A DNA stretch of 64,000 nucleotides from Actinomycetota bacterium (GTDB taxonomy: Bacteria; Actinomycetota; Actinomycetes; Nanopelagicales; Nanopelagicaceae), in assembly GCA_015660815.1 (NCBI GenBank), contig JACSDF010000003.1, forward strand, positions 62,001 to 126,000, read 5' to 3'. Under the pieces are notes generated by a model. It did not search any database, was not told where the DNA came from, and saw only the letters and a list, made by a program, of their open reading frames with translations. Shown here one piece after another: positions 38,587 through 47,916 of this stretch (its first letter is position 1; each line of letters begins with the position of its first letter). The position numbers were made by a program, and so were the translations under genes.

Positions 38587-40667
38587 TAGACCCCTGCCTC
38601 TTCCATTGCACGAAGCTCACGCTTCAAAATCTTAATCTCATCACGCAGGCGCGCAGCGACTTCGAACTGAAGTTCGGCGGCAGCATTCTTCATCTGATCA
38701 GTGAGGGAGCCTATCAATGCCATGAGATCTTGTCGCGGAAGGGAGATAGCTCCCTTTGAATAGAGCCCAACCGATGTTGACTGCTTTTGATTGGCTTTCT
38801 TGCTAGTTGCTAATAACTCTTCGGTATCTTCAGATTCTCGGTTAATTAGATCTGTGATGTCGGCAATCTTTTTGCGTAAAGGTTGTGGATCAACACCACG
38901 TTCTAAATTGTAGGCAACTTGTTTGGCACGTCGGCGATTGGTCTCATCTATAGCTTTAGCCATTGAATCTGTAATGTTGTCGGCATACATATGCACCTCA
39001 CCGGATACATTTCTAGCGGCACGTCCAATAGTCTGAATAAGCGAGGTTGCAGATCGCAAGAAACCCTCTTTATCTGCATCTAAAATCGCAACGAGTGAAA
39101 CTTCAGGTAGATCTAACCCCTCACGAAGCAGGTTTATACCAATTAAAACATCGTATTCGCCCGTGCGAAGTTCACGCAGAAGTTCTACGCGTCGCAATGT
39201 ATCTACTTCAGAGTGTAAGTAACGAACTCGTACTCCTTTTTCCTGCATATATTCCGTAAGGTCCTCTGACATTTTTTTAGTCAATGTTGTGACTAATACA
39301 CGTTCATTCTTTTCGGCGCGGATTGAAATTTCATGCAAAAGATCATCGATTTGACCTTTAATTGGCTTAATTACGATTTGGGGATCGACTAATCCAGTTG
39401 GTCGAATCACTTGTTCAACTACATCGCCATCGACTTTAGCCATCTCATACTTACCAGGCGTGGCCGAAAGATAGAGTTTTTGGCCGGTGCGCTCTAAAAA
39501 CTCCGGAAACTTCAGTGGTCGGTTATCTAAAGCGCTCGGCAAACGAAAACCATGTTCGACAAGGGTTCGCTTTCTTGATGCATCGCCTTCGAACATTGCA
39601 CCAAGTTGTGGAACTGTCACATGGCTTTCATCAATAACAACTAGAAAATCCTCCGGGAAGTAATCCAGCAAACAGTTTGGAGCAGATCCGGCTGCCCGGC
39701 CGTCTAAATGCCGTGAATAGTTTTCAATTCCACTACAAAAACCGATCTGTTCCATCATTTCAACATCAAATGTCGTGCGCATGCGCAATCGTTGGGCTTC
39801 AAGTAACTTGCCTTGATTTTCAAAGGTTTTTAACTGAATCTGTAGCTCGTCTTCAATATCTCCAATGGAGCGTTTAATTGTCTCAGGACCGGCGGCGTAA
39901 TGTGTCGCTGGAAAAATATACATCTCTGTTTCATCTCGAATTATCTCTCCAGTAAGTGGATGCAGAGTTGAGATTTTTTCAATCTCGTCTCCAAACATCT
40001 CAATCCGAATCGCCAGCTCTTCATACATTGGAATGATTTCGATGGTGTCACCGCGAACTCTGAAAGTGCCTCTTTCAAATGCAACATCATTGCGCTTGTA
40101 CTGTACGTCAACAAATCGTCGCAGTAGTGCATTGCGCTCTATTTCCTCCCCTACTCGAAGGGTGACCATCCGATCTATGTACTCCTGAGGAGTACCAAGT
40201 CCATATATGCAAGAAACCGTTGCGACGACAATGACATCCCGGCGTGTTAAAAGTGAGTTAGTGGCCGAGTGACGTAAGCGCTCGACTTCATCGTTAACGC
40301 TTGAATCTTTCTCGATGAAGGTATCGGTCTGCGGAACGTAGGCCTCTGGCTGGTAATAGTCATAATACGAAACGAAATATTCAACGGCATTATTGGGCAA
40401 AAGTTCGCGAAACTCATTGGCTAACTGAGCAGCTAACAGTTTATTTGGAGCTAAAACAAGAGTTGGTCGCTGCAGCTTTTCAATCAACCAAGCGGTAGTA
40501 GCCGACTTTCCAGTACCCGTTGCACCGAGAAGAACCACATCCTGCTCCCCTGCAGCAAATCGTCGAGCAATTTCAGCAATTGCTTCGGGCTGATCTCCTG
40601 CCGGGACAAAATCGCTTACAACTTGAAAGGGCTCGACCGTTCGCTGTAAATCCGATATCGGGCGCAT
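38586..40667 (-). CDS. uvrB: Excinuclease ABC subunit B
   Basis: Helicase-like protein that verifies damage and recruits UvrC. The 693 residues contain Walker [16 protein letters not shown], the beta-hairpin region [20 protein letters not shown], the DEAD-type box [14 protein letters not shown], helicase motif [11 protein letters not shown] and the C-terminal UvrC-binding helix pair. A TAGAAT box, which includes the coaE stop, lies six bases before the ATG without a ribosome site, suggesting a separate leaderless start in addition to read-through from coaE. Confidence 0.97.
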   Translation of the reverse strand: MRPISDLQRTVEPFQVVSDFVPAGDQPEAIAEIARRFAAGEQDVVLLGATGTGKSATTAWLIEKLQRPTLVLAPNKLLAAQLANEFRELLPNNAVEYFVSYYDYYQPEAYVPQTDTFIEKDSSVNDEVERLRHSATNSLLTRRDVIVVATVSCIYGLGTPQEYIDRMVTLRVGEEIERNALLRRFVDVQYKRNDVAFERGTFRVRGDTIEIIPMYEELAIRIEMFGDEIEKISTLHPLTGEIIRDETEMYIFPATHYAAGPETIKRSIGDIEDELQIQLKTFENQGKLLEAQRLRMRTTFDVEMMEQIGFCSGIENYSRHLDGRAAGSAPNCLLDYFPEDFLVVIDESHVTVPQLGAMFEGDASRKRTLVEHGFRLPSALDNRPLKFPEFLERTGQKLYLSATPGKYEMAKVDGDVVEQVIRPTGLVDPQIVIKPIKGQIDDLLHEISIRAEKNERVLVTTLTKKMSEDLTEYMQEKGVRVRYLHSEVDTLRRVELLRELRTGEYDVLIGINLLREGLDLPEVSLVAILDADKEGFLRSATSLIQTIGRAARNVSGEVHMYADNITDSMAKAIDETNRRRAKQVAYNLERGVDPQPLRKKIADITDLINRESEDTEELLATSKKANQKQSTSVGLYSKGAISLPRQDLMALIGSLTDQMKNAAAELQFEVAARLRDEIKILKRELRAMEEAGV

Positions 40668-40676
40668 TGGGTAATT

Positions 40677-41273
40677 CTAGTTAGATGTGTGGCTTAAACC
40701 ATCCCAAATATTTTCCACTTGGCGAAGCAGGTCATCCCTAGAGCCGTTGTTTTCTATGACGAAGTCGGCGATGGAAACCCTCTCCTCTCGTGAGGCTTGT
40801 GCGGCTATGCGAGCCTCAATCTCGGAAAGGTGTAACCCTTTTTCTCGCAGCCGTTCGATGCGCTTGTCCATCTGCGCCTCAACGGTTATGACGGTTTCAA
40901 AGCGATTGGCACCGCCAGTTTCAAAGAGAAGCGGAATCTCATAAACCAAAGTTTGATTTCCGCTCAAAGAGAGAACGGCTGCCTCGAACTCGCTTCGCAC
41001 CCATGGATGAATAATCGCTTCCAACGCAGCTTTTTTAGTGGGATCTTTAAAGACTAATTCACCCAAAGCTCGACGATCTATATCGCCGTCTTTCAAAATT
41101 GAATCGCCAAATATCGTTACAACTTCATCGAAACCTTTCGATCCGCGTTCAATAGCCGCTCGTGCTAATTGATCGGCATCGATAACTATGGCTCCGAGAT
41201 CTGCGAAGTATTCGGCCGCCAGAGATTTACCACTTCCAATTCCGCCAGTTAAGCCTATGACGCGCATGCGCAA
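40677..41273 (-). CDS. coaE: Dephospho-CoA kinase
   Basis: Last step of coenzyme A synthesis. The 198 residues have the P-loop GLTGGIGSGKSLAAEYF at 7-23, VIDADQLAR, and the VYEIPLLFETG segment of the CoA site. Two ATGs lie two codons apart at the start; the nearest AGGAG is 20 bases up, so initiation is uncertain. The common actinobacterial order rpsA-coaE-uvrB is kept. It stands downstream of the rpsA terminator and a long hairpin. Confidence 0.93.
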   Translation of the reverse strand: MRMRVIGLTGGIGSGKSLAAEYFADLGAIVIDADQLARAAIERGSKGFDEVVTIFGDSILKDGDIDRRALGELVFKDPTKKAALEAIIHPWVRSEFEAAVLSLSGNQTLVYEIPLLFETGGANRFETVITVEAQMDKRIERLREKGLHLSEIEARIAAQASREERVSIADFVIENNGSRDDLLRQVENIWDGLSHTSN

Positions 41274-41300
41274 AGAATAGCGTCAATCTCCTGCACACTT

Positions 41301-41370
41301 TTAAAGGAGTCCAGTGAAGACGTGAGCTGTATCTTTTTAACCTCACTTACTTCTACTGGACTCTCTTTAA
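41301..41370. repeat. Long imperfect hairpin element between coaE and rpsA
   Basis: A 70-base inverted repeat bounded by TTAA at both ends. Outer arms of 15 pairs (TTAAAG plus GAGTCCAGT, with one bulged base) continue into GAAG/CTTC and GTGAG/CTCAC, leaving a 15-base T-rich loop; about 24 pairs in all. It lies between the rpsA terminator and coaE. It is followed by no T run on the minus strand, so it is not an obvious terminator. It could be a processing site, a small RNA or a palindromic mobile repeat. Confidence 0.65.
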
Positions 41371-41374
41371 AAAT

Positions 41375-41402
41375 GAAAAAGGCTCGGCAGTTATGCCGAG
41401 CC
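41375..41402 (-). terminator. Intrinsic terminator after rpsA
   Basis: On the minus strand a nine-pair GC-rich stem GGCTCGGCA/TGCCGAGCC (arms 41402-41394 and 41389-41381, loop of four bases) runs straight into TTTTTCATTTTT. It stands 16 bases after the rpsA stop. Strongest terminator in the window. Confidence 0.92.
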
Positions 41403-41417
41403 CCGTTCATAACTTCT

Positions 41418-42794
41418 TTATTCTGCAGCAACAACCTCTTGCGCGACCTCAACAACACCATCTTCTGGTGTAGCTGCTGCATCAGCGGCTTTAGCTTCAG
41501 CCTTTTGTTTCTTATGTGCCAAGAAACGCTCTTGAGCCTGGGTGTACTGAAGCTCCCACTCTTCGCGCTGCTTTTCATGTCCTGGCTTCCACTCTTGGGT
41601 CTCAGAATCAAAACCTTCTGGGTAGATGAAGTTTCCTTCTGCATCGTAGCGAGCGGCCATTCCATATTGGGTTGGATCAAAGGCTTCGATTTCGATCTCA
41701 TGTCCCTCATTAGCTTGCTTAAGAGATAGTGAGATGCGACGACGCTCGAGATCAATGTCGATAATCTTTACAAAGAGCTCATCGTCAACTGCAACGACCT
41801 GCTCTGGAATCTCGACATGGCGCTCAGCAAGTTCAGAGATGTGAACAAGACCTTCAATGCCCTCATGTACACGGATGAAAGCTCCGAAAGGAACGAGCTT
41901 TGTGACAACACCTGGTACGACCTGGTGGATTGTGTGTGTGCGAGCAAATGCCTGCCATGGATCTTCTTGAGTTGCTTTGAGTGAGAGTGATACACGCTCG
42001 CGCTCGAAATCTACTTCAAGAACTTCAACGGTTACTTCATCGCCAACTTCAACAACTTCACCTGGATGATCAATGTGCTTCCATGAGAGTTCAGAGACGT
42101 GGACAAGTCCATCGACTCCGCCAAGATCTACGAAAGCACCAAAGTTTACGATTGATGAAACGACACCTGTACGAACTTGACCCTTTTGAAGCTGGTTAAG
42201 GAATGTTGTGCGTGACTCTGATTGAGTCTGCTCGAGGAATGCACGACGCGAAAGAACTACGTTATTACGATTCTTATCTAACTCAATGATTCGTGCTTCG
42301 ACCTGCTTACCAATGTATGGTGTTAAATCACGGACGCGACGCATTTCAACAAGGGATGCGGGCAAGAAGCCACGAAGTCCGATATCAACAATAAGTCCAC
42401 CCTTAACAACCTCAATAACAGTTCCGATGACAACTTCGTCACGCTCTTTCTTGCCCTCGATGTCTCCCCATGCACGCTCGTACTGTGCGCGCTTCTTTGA
42501 AAGGATGAGACGACCCTCTTTATCTTCCTTTTGAAGCACAAGAGCTTCAATACTCTCTCCGACTTTTACAATCTCATGTGGATCTACATCGTGGCGAATT
42601 GAAAGCTCGCGTGAAGGAATTACACCCTCTGTTTTGTATCCGATGTCAACGAGAACTTCCTCGCGACCAACTTGAACGATTGTTCCGGTGACGAGATCTC
42701 CGTCATTAAAATTTCTAATTGTTCCTTCAATTGCGGCTAGAAAATCAGCTGCTGATCCAATGTCATTTACTGCAATTACTGGTGTTGTAGACAA
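41418..42794 (-). CDS. rpsA: 30S ribosomal protein S1
   Basis: Helps bind mRNA to the 30S subunit. The 458 residues contain four S1 RNA-binding repeats (about 35-105, 120-190, 205-277 and 290-365), with VSELSWKHIDHPGEVVEVG and HISELAERHVEIPEQVV in the last two, and an acidic alanine-rich tail. It starts with TTG, five bases after GGAG, and no ATG is near. A terminator follows. The six-repeat form of E. coli is longer; four repeats are usual in actinobacteria. Confidence 0.96.
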   Translation of the reverse strand: MSTTPVIAVNDIGSAADFLAAIEGTIRNFNDGDLVTGTIVQVGREEVLVDIGYKTEGVIPSRELSIRHDVDPHEIVKVGESIEALVLQKEDKEGRLILSKKRAQYERAWGDIEGKKERDEVVIGTVIEVVKGGLIVDIGLRGFLPASLVEMRRVRDLTPYIGKQVEARIIELDKNRNNVVLSRRAFLEQTQSESRTTFLNQLQKGQVRTGVVSSIVNFGAFVDLGGVDGLVHVSELSWKHIDHPGEVVEVGDEVTVEVLEVDFERERVSLSLKATQEDPWQAFARTHTIHQVVPGVVTKLVPFGAFIRVHEGIEGLVHISELAERHVEIPEQVVAVDDELFVKIIDIDLERRRISLSLKQANEGHEIEIEAFDPTQYGMAARYDAEGNFIYPEGFDSETQEWKPGHEKQREEWELQYTQAQERFLAHKKQKAEAKAADAAATPEDGVVEVAQEVVAAE

Positions 42795-42827
42795 GTGTGC
42801 TCCGTAGGGATAGATGAATAGAAGTTC

Positions 42828-42879
42828 CCGCTTTCGCGGCTGGAGGGCAAGGGTACGGTTTCTGCGTACTGCAGAGCAA
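42828..42879 (-). promoter_or_regulatory. rpsA promoter and leader hairpin
   Basis: On the minus strand TTGCTC (42879-42874) and TACCCT (42855-42850) stand 18 bases apart, a reasonable housekeeping promoter. Just downstream a CCGC-GAAA-GCGG hairpin (42839-42828) with a GNRA tetraloop would lie near the 5' end of the message, about 35 bases before the TTG start; it could stabilise the transcript. Confidence 0.5.
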
Positions 42880-42923
42880 ATCCACGCCTGGAATACCGCG
42901 CTTTGGTTAGACTTATTCTCATT

Positions 42924-44150
42924 ATGAATCGCTACCGCCAGTTATTTGCCATGCCCAATGTTTGGGTTCTGGTTTTGGCGGCTTTTCCTGCTCGGGTTGC
43001 ATATGGAATGGTCGGTCTAGCGCTGTTTTTTAAGGCTGAGCAGGAGACTGGATCGATTGCATTAGCGGGTTTAGTAATTGGTTTGAATTCATTTGCAAGC
43101 TCGGTCACTGCCGGATTTCGAGGTTCTTTGATCGACAAGTTCGGACAAAAATGGCCACTGAGAATCCTCGTGCCCGCATATGCATCGATGATGATCATGG
43201 TCAATATTTCCCACTCGGCGACAATCATTGTTGTATTGGCGACCATTATGGGGTTAACCGCACCACCAATAAGTTTATCCATCCGCCCTCTCTGGAAAAC
43301 TATCGTCCCTGTTGATTTTCTCCGTACTGCTTATGCTGTTGATACTTCGGTGATGAATACAACAGGAGTTATTGGTCCAGTCATTGCCACATCTTTAGCG
43401 CTATCAATGTTTCCAGGAAGTCCTTTAGTTATTGCAGCGATCTTAATGAGTCTGGGTGGAGGAGCGCTAGCAATCGCACCGGTTTCACGAGATTGGAAAC
43501 CGGAAAAGAGAGAGAGTGGCGCGCAGTCGCTTTGGCGAAATCCCGCATTTCGTTTAATGCTGCTTGAAGGCTCATTTATTGGTTTCGGCTGGGGACTCTT
43601 TGATATTGCAGTGCCGGCATTTGCAACTTTAGAAAATGTCGCTCATCGCACTGCTTGGGTTTTTGCTGCCATGGGCATCTCTAGCATCATTGGTGGATTA
43701 ATTGCCGGTCTACTGTCAAAGCGCATCTCTTCGCTCTCTGCCATGCGAAAAACATATTTCTTATGGTTTCTAGTTTCTATACCAATTGCATTTACTTATC
43801 CTGGATGGTCCATGGCAATCGCCGGCGCTTTCTTAGGGTTTGTTGGAGGAGCAATACAGGTTTTCTATTGGGAGGTCATGGAGGCTGTGCGACCAAAGGG
43901 TTCGGCAGTTTCGTACTTGGCCTGGCTTTGGACGGTTGAGGGAAGTGTTATGTCACTTGGTGCTGCCGTTGGTGGAATCCTCTCTGAGAGAATTTCACCA
44001 CAGTTCTGTTTAGCTCTAACTGCAGTCTCCATTGGACTTGGCAATCTCATACTGACGATTGGCAAGAAGCGTCTGAGCGCTGCGAATCGAATTCCTACCG
44101 AGGAAGAGGACCTTAAGGCGATGGAAGATAATTCACCTACTACTGTTTAG
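42924..44150 (+). CDS. MFS transporter
   Basis: Membrane protein of the major facilitator superfamily with about 12 predicted helices in 408 residues; substrate unknown. The GSLIDKFGQKWPLRI loop between helices 2 and 3 is the usual MFS motif A position, and a long cytoplasmic linker (VSRDWKPEKRESGAQSLWRNP) joins the halves. The start at 42924 (MNRYRQLFAMPNVW) has no ribosome site; an in-frame TTG lies seven codons up. Divergent from rpsA and convergent with polA, four bases apart. Possibly a drug or metabolite exporter. Confidence 0.85.
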   Translation: MNRYRQLFAMPNVWVLVLAAFPARVAYGMVGLALFFKAEQETGSIALAGLVIGLNSFASSVTAGFRGSLIDKFGQKWPLRILVPAYASMMIMVNISHSATIIVVLATIMGLTAPPISLSIRPLWKTIVPVDFLRTAYAVDTSVMNTTGVIGPVIATSLALSMFPGSPLVIAAILMSLGGGALAIAPVSRDWKPEKRESGAQSLWRNPAFRLMLLEGSFIGFGWGLFDIAVPAFATLENVAHRTAWVFAAMGISSIIGGLIAGLLSKRISSLSAMRKTYFLWFLVSIPIAFTYPGWSMAIAGAFLGFVGGAIQVFYWEVMEAVRPKGSAVSYLAWLWTVEGSVMSLGAAVGGILSERISPQFCLALTAVSIGLGNLILTIGKKRLSAANRIPTEEEDLKAMEDNSPTTV

Positions 44151-44154
44151 TTGG

Positions 44155-46743
44155 TTAATGCGCCGCCTCATGCCACGACAGACCTAAACCTGCACTGACA
44201 TTTAACGGTGCTCTCAGTGGATATGCATCACCCATCTCACGTTTGACAAGTGTTGTAATTTTCTCCTCTTCACCTTTAACAACTTCAACAATTAATTCGT
44301 CGTGAATCTGGAGCAGTAATCGTGATTTAAGTTGTTCTTTTTTAATTTCTGCATCAACTTTTAACATGGCCAACTTAATAATGTCAGCTGCAGATCCTTG
44401 TATTGGAGCATTCAGCGCCATTCGCTCTGCCACCTCACGTCGCTGGCGATTATCACTCATTAAATCCGGCAAATACCGTCTGCGTCCCATGATTGTCTGC
44501 GTGTAACCTACCTTTCTTGCATCTTCAACAACCGTGCTTAAGTAATCACGGATACCGCCAAAACGTTGAAAATATGTATCCATTAGCCCTTGAGCTTCAC
44601 CCGGACTAATCCCTAACTGCGCCGACAAACCATACGATGAAAGCCCATAGGCAAGACCGTAGGACATAGCTTTAATCTGCCTTCGCATCTCCGGATCCAC
44701 ATCATTGGCCTGTACTCCAAAAATAACTGCAGCGATTGTTGCGTGTAGATCCTCCCCCGATTCAAATGCTGACAAAAGTTTTTCATCATTAGAAAGATGT
44801 GCCATTATGCGCATTTCAATTTGGCTGTAATCAGCGGTAAGTAGTGCTACGTAGCCCTTGCCTGGGATAAAGGCGCTTCTAATCGTACGACCTTCTTCTG
44901 TACGCACTGGAATATTTTGCAAATTAGGTCCAGTCGATGAAAGACGGCCAGTCGAAGTCACAGTCTGGCCAAAATGAGTGTGTATTCGCCCATCGCGGGC
45001 AATTTCAGAGATCAACCCCTCTACGGTTGAGCCCAGCTTTTTTACCTCTCTTATTCGTAGAAGATGGGTTAAGAGCGCATGGCCAGTTTTTTGATGAAGC
45101 CAATCCAAGCTTTCGGCATCAGTTGTATATCCAGTTTTGATTTTCTTAGTCTTAGGCAATCCTAGTTCGTCAAATAAAACTACTTGAAGTTGTTTAGGAG
45201 AAGCGACATTGAATTCATGTCCTGCTGATTCATGTGCCAACTTTGTTTCGCGCGCAGCTTCATCGTCGAAGAAAGCTTGCAATTTCTCTAACTCTCTTCG
45301 ATCAACAGCGATACCAATGCTCTCCATATCGGCCAAGAGTTCGGCGATTGGAAGTTCGAGTGACGTAAAGAGTTCAAACAACCCGCGTTCGGTTAACTCG
45401 CGCGTAAGAGAGTCACGGAGAGAAAATAACGCTCGTGCACTAGTCAATAACTCTTGCTCAGGTGTAGCAACATTAATGGTCGAGCCATCGCCCCAACGCT
45501 CTTGTAAATCTTTAAACTCTTGCGCACGTACCCCTGGATTTACAAGATATGCCGCTATCGCAGTATCAAACTCAACTCCGGAAAAAGGATAGTTCCGAGC
45601 AAGGGATTTAGCGTCGTGTGCAATCTTTTTAATACTGGTATCAGTTGCCCAACTGCCCATAGAGGATGAATGCACCAAGAAAATATCCTCAGGAGAAAAT
45701 GCCACCGCATATCGATGGAGTTTTTCTTCAAGAAGTGAAAAGGTGACTGCTATTGGTCCTGTGTGGTTCGCAATTCTGAGATCGACCTCTTCTGGTGTTA
45801 ATACTCCTTCAGCCATCTCATCGGCAAAGAGTGAGAGCTCCGGTTCGATCACTGGAGCAGTTGTACCCTTTAGAAGAATCGGCTTCATTCGATCCTTGAG
45901 AGTTTTAAACTCTAAAACATCAAATAGTGGATTAGTCTGGTTCTCATCTGCTCCGGTCCAAGACAAATCATCGATCACAAATTCAAGGGGGACTTCAGTG
46001 ATTAACGCGGTCAACTCACTATTGAGAATCACGCTATCGATCGAATCTCGCAGCGATTGACCCACTTTGCCCGGCAATTTATCTGCATTGGAAATGAGCT
46101 CTTTGAGCGAGCCATACTCAACTATCCATTTTGCAGCAGTCTTTTCACCCACCCCAGGAACTGAAGGTAAATTATCGCTCGGGTCTCCACGCAGTGCGGC
46201 AAAATCTGGATACTGAGCCGGGGACATTCCATATTTTTCTTGAACTGCATCCGGAGTCATACGTGCCATTTCGCTGACCCCACGCTTTGGATAAAGGATT
46301 GTGGTTTTTTCATTGACTAGCTGAAAGGAGTCGCGGTCCCCTGTGCAAATTAACGTTTCAAAACCTTCACGCTCTGCGCGTTTTGCTATCGTTGCCAAAA
46401 TGTCGTCGGCTTCATAGCCCTCGATTTCGAAACTAGAAATTCCAAAAGCCTTTACGAGCTCGTGCAAATACGACATCTGAGAACGAAATTCATCGGGAGT
46501 TTTTGCGCGATTTGCTTTGTACTCTGGAAATATTTCAGAGCGGAAAGTCTTTCTCGAAACATCAAAAGCCACGGCAACATGTGTTGGCTTTTCACTAGTG
46601 AGCAGGGAGAGCAACATTGTGGCAAATCCATATATGGCATTCGTATGTTGACCGCTTGCTGTTGTGAAGTTTTCTGCGGGAAGTGCGAAAAAGGCGCGAT
46701 ATGCCATCGAATGCCCATCAATAAGTAATAGGCGTTTGCTCAT
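44155..46743 (-). CDS. polA: DNA polymerase I
   Basis: Repair and Okazaki-fragment processing. The 862 residues have an N-terminal 5' nuclease domain (LLIDGHSMAYRAFFAL, with VPGVGEKTAAKWI), a middle exonuclease-like domain and the polymerase domain: motif A LLTADYSQIEMRI, motif B KAMSYGLAYG, motif C LLQIHDELIVEV. The middle domain lacks the DxE metal ligands of the 3'-5' exonuclease, so proofreading is probably absent, as in mycobacteria. Tyrosine replaces E. coli Phe762 in motif B, which in relatives removes discrimination against dideoxynucleotides. A TAGTAT box lies six bases before ATG. Confidence 0.96.
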   Translation of the reverse strand: MSKRLLLIDGHSMAYRAFFALPAENFTTASGQHTNAIYGFATMLLSLLTSEKPTHVAVAFDVSRKTFRSEIFPEYKANRAKTPDEFRSQMSYLHELVKAFGISSFEIEGYEADDILATIAKRAEREGFETLICTGDRDSFQLVNEKTTILYPKRGVSEMARMTPDAVQEKYGMSPAQYPDFAALRGDPSDNLPSVPGVGEKTAAKWIVEYGSLKELISNADKLPGKVGQSLRDSIDSVILNSELTALITEVPLEFVIDDLSWTGADENQTNPLFDVLEFKTLKDRMKPILLKGTTAPVIEPELSLFADEMAEGVLTPEEVDLRIANHTGPIAVTFSLLEEKLHRYAVAFSPEDIFLVHSSSMGSWATDTSIKKIAHDAKSLARNYPFSGVEFDTAIAAYLVNPGVRAQEFKDLQERWGDGSTINVATPEQELLTSARALFSLRDSLTRELTERGLFELFTSLELPIAELLADMESIGIAVDRRELEKLQAFFDDEAARETKLAHESAGHEFNVASPKQLQVVLFDELGLPKTKKIKTGYTTDAESLDWLHQKTGHALLTHLLRIREVKKLGSTVEGLISEIARDGRIHTHFGQTVTSTGRLSSTGPNLQNIPVRTEEGRTIRSAFIPGKGYVALLTADYSQIEMRIMAHLSNDEKLLSAFESGEDLHATIAAVIFGVQANDVDPEMRRQIKAMSYGLAYGLSSYGLSAQLGISPGEAQGLMDTYFQRFGGIRDYLSTVVEDARKVGYTQTIMGRRRYLPDLMSDNRQRREVAERMALNAPIQGSAADIIKLAMLKVDAEIKKEQLKSRLLLQIHDELIVEVVKGEEEKITTLVKREMGDAYPLRAPLNVSAGLGLSWHEAAH

Positions 46744-46778
46744 GTGCTCATACTAGATTGAAGGGTAGACTACGCGGC
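46744..46778. promoter_or_regulatory. Divergent leaderless promoters polA / thioesterase
   Basis: Only 35 bases separate the two divergent ATGs. TAGTAT (46755-46750) lies six bases before polA, and TAGACT (46766-46771) seven bases before the thioesterase gene. No Shine-Dalgarno or clear -35 is seen on either side. The two -10 boxes are ten bases apart, so the two polymerases would compete. Confidence 0.5.
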
Positions 46779-47189
46779 ATGGACAATGAAGAGTTGCTTA
46801 AAATTTATCATGATCGAGGTGAAGGCGCGTTGGATAAAAAAATGGGAATTAAAATAATCCTCGCCGAACCCGGCCGAATGGTTGGAACGATGCCTGTGGA
46901 GGGCAACACGCAACCCATGGGAATCTTGCACGGAGGAGCGAGCGTTGTTTTAGCTGAAACTTTGGGCTCCTTTGGAACGTGGATACACGCTGGCGCAGAC
47001 CGAAAAGTAGTAGGTATTGAGATAAACGCAACGCATCATAAAGCTGCAACTTCTGGACTTATCACTGGCACGGCTACTGCGGTTTCTCTAGGAAAAACTC
47101 TGTGTTGCTGGGACATTGTTCTCACTAACGAGGCTGGAGAGAGAACCTGTACCGCACGTCTGACATGTTTGATTCTGGCAGAGCGTTAA
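46779..47189 (+). CDS. Hotdog-fold acyl-CoA thioesterase (PaaI/YdiI-like)
   Basis: Probably hydrolyses an acyl-CoA thioester in the cytoplasm; substrate unknown. The 136 residues form one hotdog domain with the family signature MGILHGGASVVLAETLGS, where the histidine-glycine-glycine turn and Glu are at the active site, and a GTATAVSLGKTLCCWDIVL strand. YdiI and MenI relatives act on DHNA-CoA in menaquinone synthesis, but no men genes are near. The ATG is chosen over an upstream in-frame TTG because of the TAGACT box. Confidence 0.85.
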   Translation: MDNEELLKIYHDRGEGALDKKMGIKIILAEPGRMVGTMPVEGNTQPMGILHGGASVVLAETLGSFGTWIHAGADRKVVGIEINATHHKAATSGLITGTATAVSLGKTLCCWDIVLTNEAGERTCTARLTCLILAER

Positions 47190-47193
47190 AAAT

Positions 47194-47916
47194 TTAGCTG
47201 TGGGCTCCAGTACCTAAATATGCCTCACGCACCGCGGGATCGTTGAGAAGATCGGCAGCTGCCGCCTCTTTGACGACATTGCCTGTCTCTAAAATATAGG
47301 CACGATGTGCTCGTTGCAGAGCTTGTTGGGCATTTTGCTCAACGAGCAGAATAGTTACGCCGGTTTTATTAATCTCGGTAATGATGCGAAAGATATTTGC
47401 AATCATTTGAGGAGCAAGTCCCATTGATGGTTCATCGAGGAGTAAAACTTTAGGACGGGCCATCAAGGCGCGACCAATGGCTAACATCTGCTGCTCTCCC
47501 CCAGATAATGTGCCACCTGCCTGAGATGTACGCTCCTTTAAACGGGGAAACAGTGCATAAATTTTATCAAGATCTTCATTCATCTCATGTCGACGATTTT
47601 TGCGATGAAACTTTCCCATTTCAAGATTTTCTAAAACAGTCATACCAGGAAAAATTCCGCGACCCTCTGGAGCTTGTGAGATACCAAGATCTACTCTCTC
47701 ATGTGCAGGAACTTTGGAGATATCTTGACCGTCAAACAAAATTGCACCGCTTGAGACTTTACGAAGACCCGATACCGTCTTTAGTGTGGTAGTTTTCCCT
47801 GCGCCATTAGCACCGATTAAAGTAACAATTTCACCTTGATTAACTACGACTGAGATTCCTTTTATAGCTTCAATCTTGCCATAGTGGACGTGAAGATCTT
47901 TAATTTCAAGACGCAT
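47194..47916 (-). CDS. livF: Branched-chain amino-acid-type ABC transporter ATPase LivF
   Basis: One of two ATPases of a HAAT-family importer. The 240 residues carry Walker A GANGAGKTTTLKTVSG, signature LSGGEQQMLAIGRALM, Walker B VLLLDEPSMGLAP and the VEQNAQQAL switch region characteristic of LivF. It overlaps livG by 11 bases and converges with the thioesterase gene. Confidence 0.93.
   Translation of the reverse strand: MRLEIKDLHVHYGKIEAIKGISVVVNQGEIVTLIGANGAGKTTTLKTVSGLRKVSSGAILFDGQDISKVPAHERVDLGISQAPEGRGIFPGMTVLENLEMGKFHRKNRRHEMNEDLDKIYALFPRLKERTSQAGGTLSGGEQQMLAIGRALMARPKVLLLDEPSMGLAPQMIANIFRIITEINKTGVTILLVEQNAQQALQRAHRAYILETGNVVKEAAAADLLNDPAVREAYLGTGAHS

Noticed and set aside
41255-41755. 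166-codon minus frame overlapping the end of rpsA, the terminator and the start of coaE
   Set aside because: It reads through a strong terminator and a long hairpin, and rpsA explains the sequence; low-complexity product.
46462-46728. Plus-strand frame opposite the polA 5' end
   Set aside because: Cysteine-rich random-looking translation opposite the conserved 5' nuclease domain; shadow.
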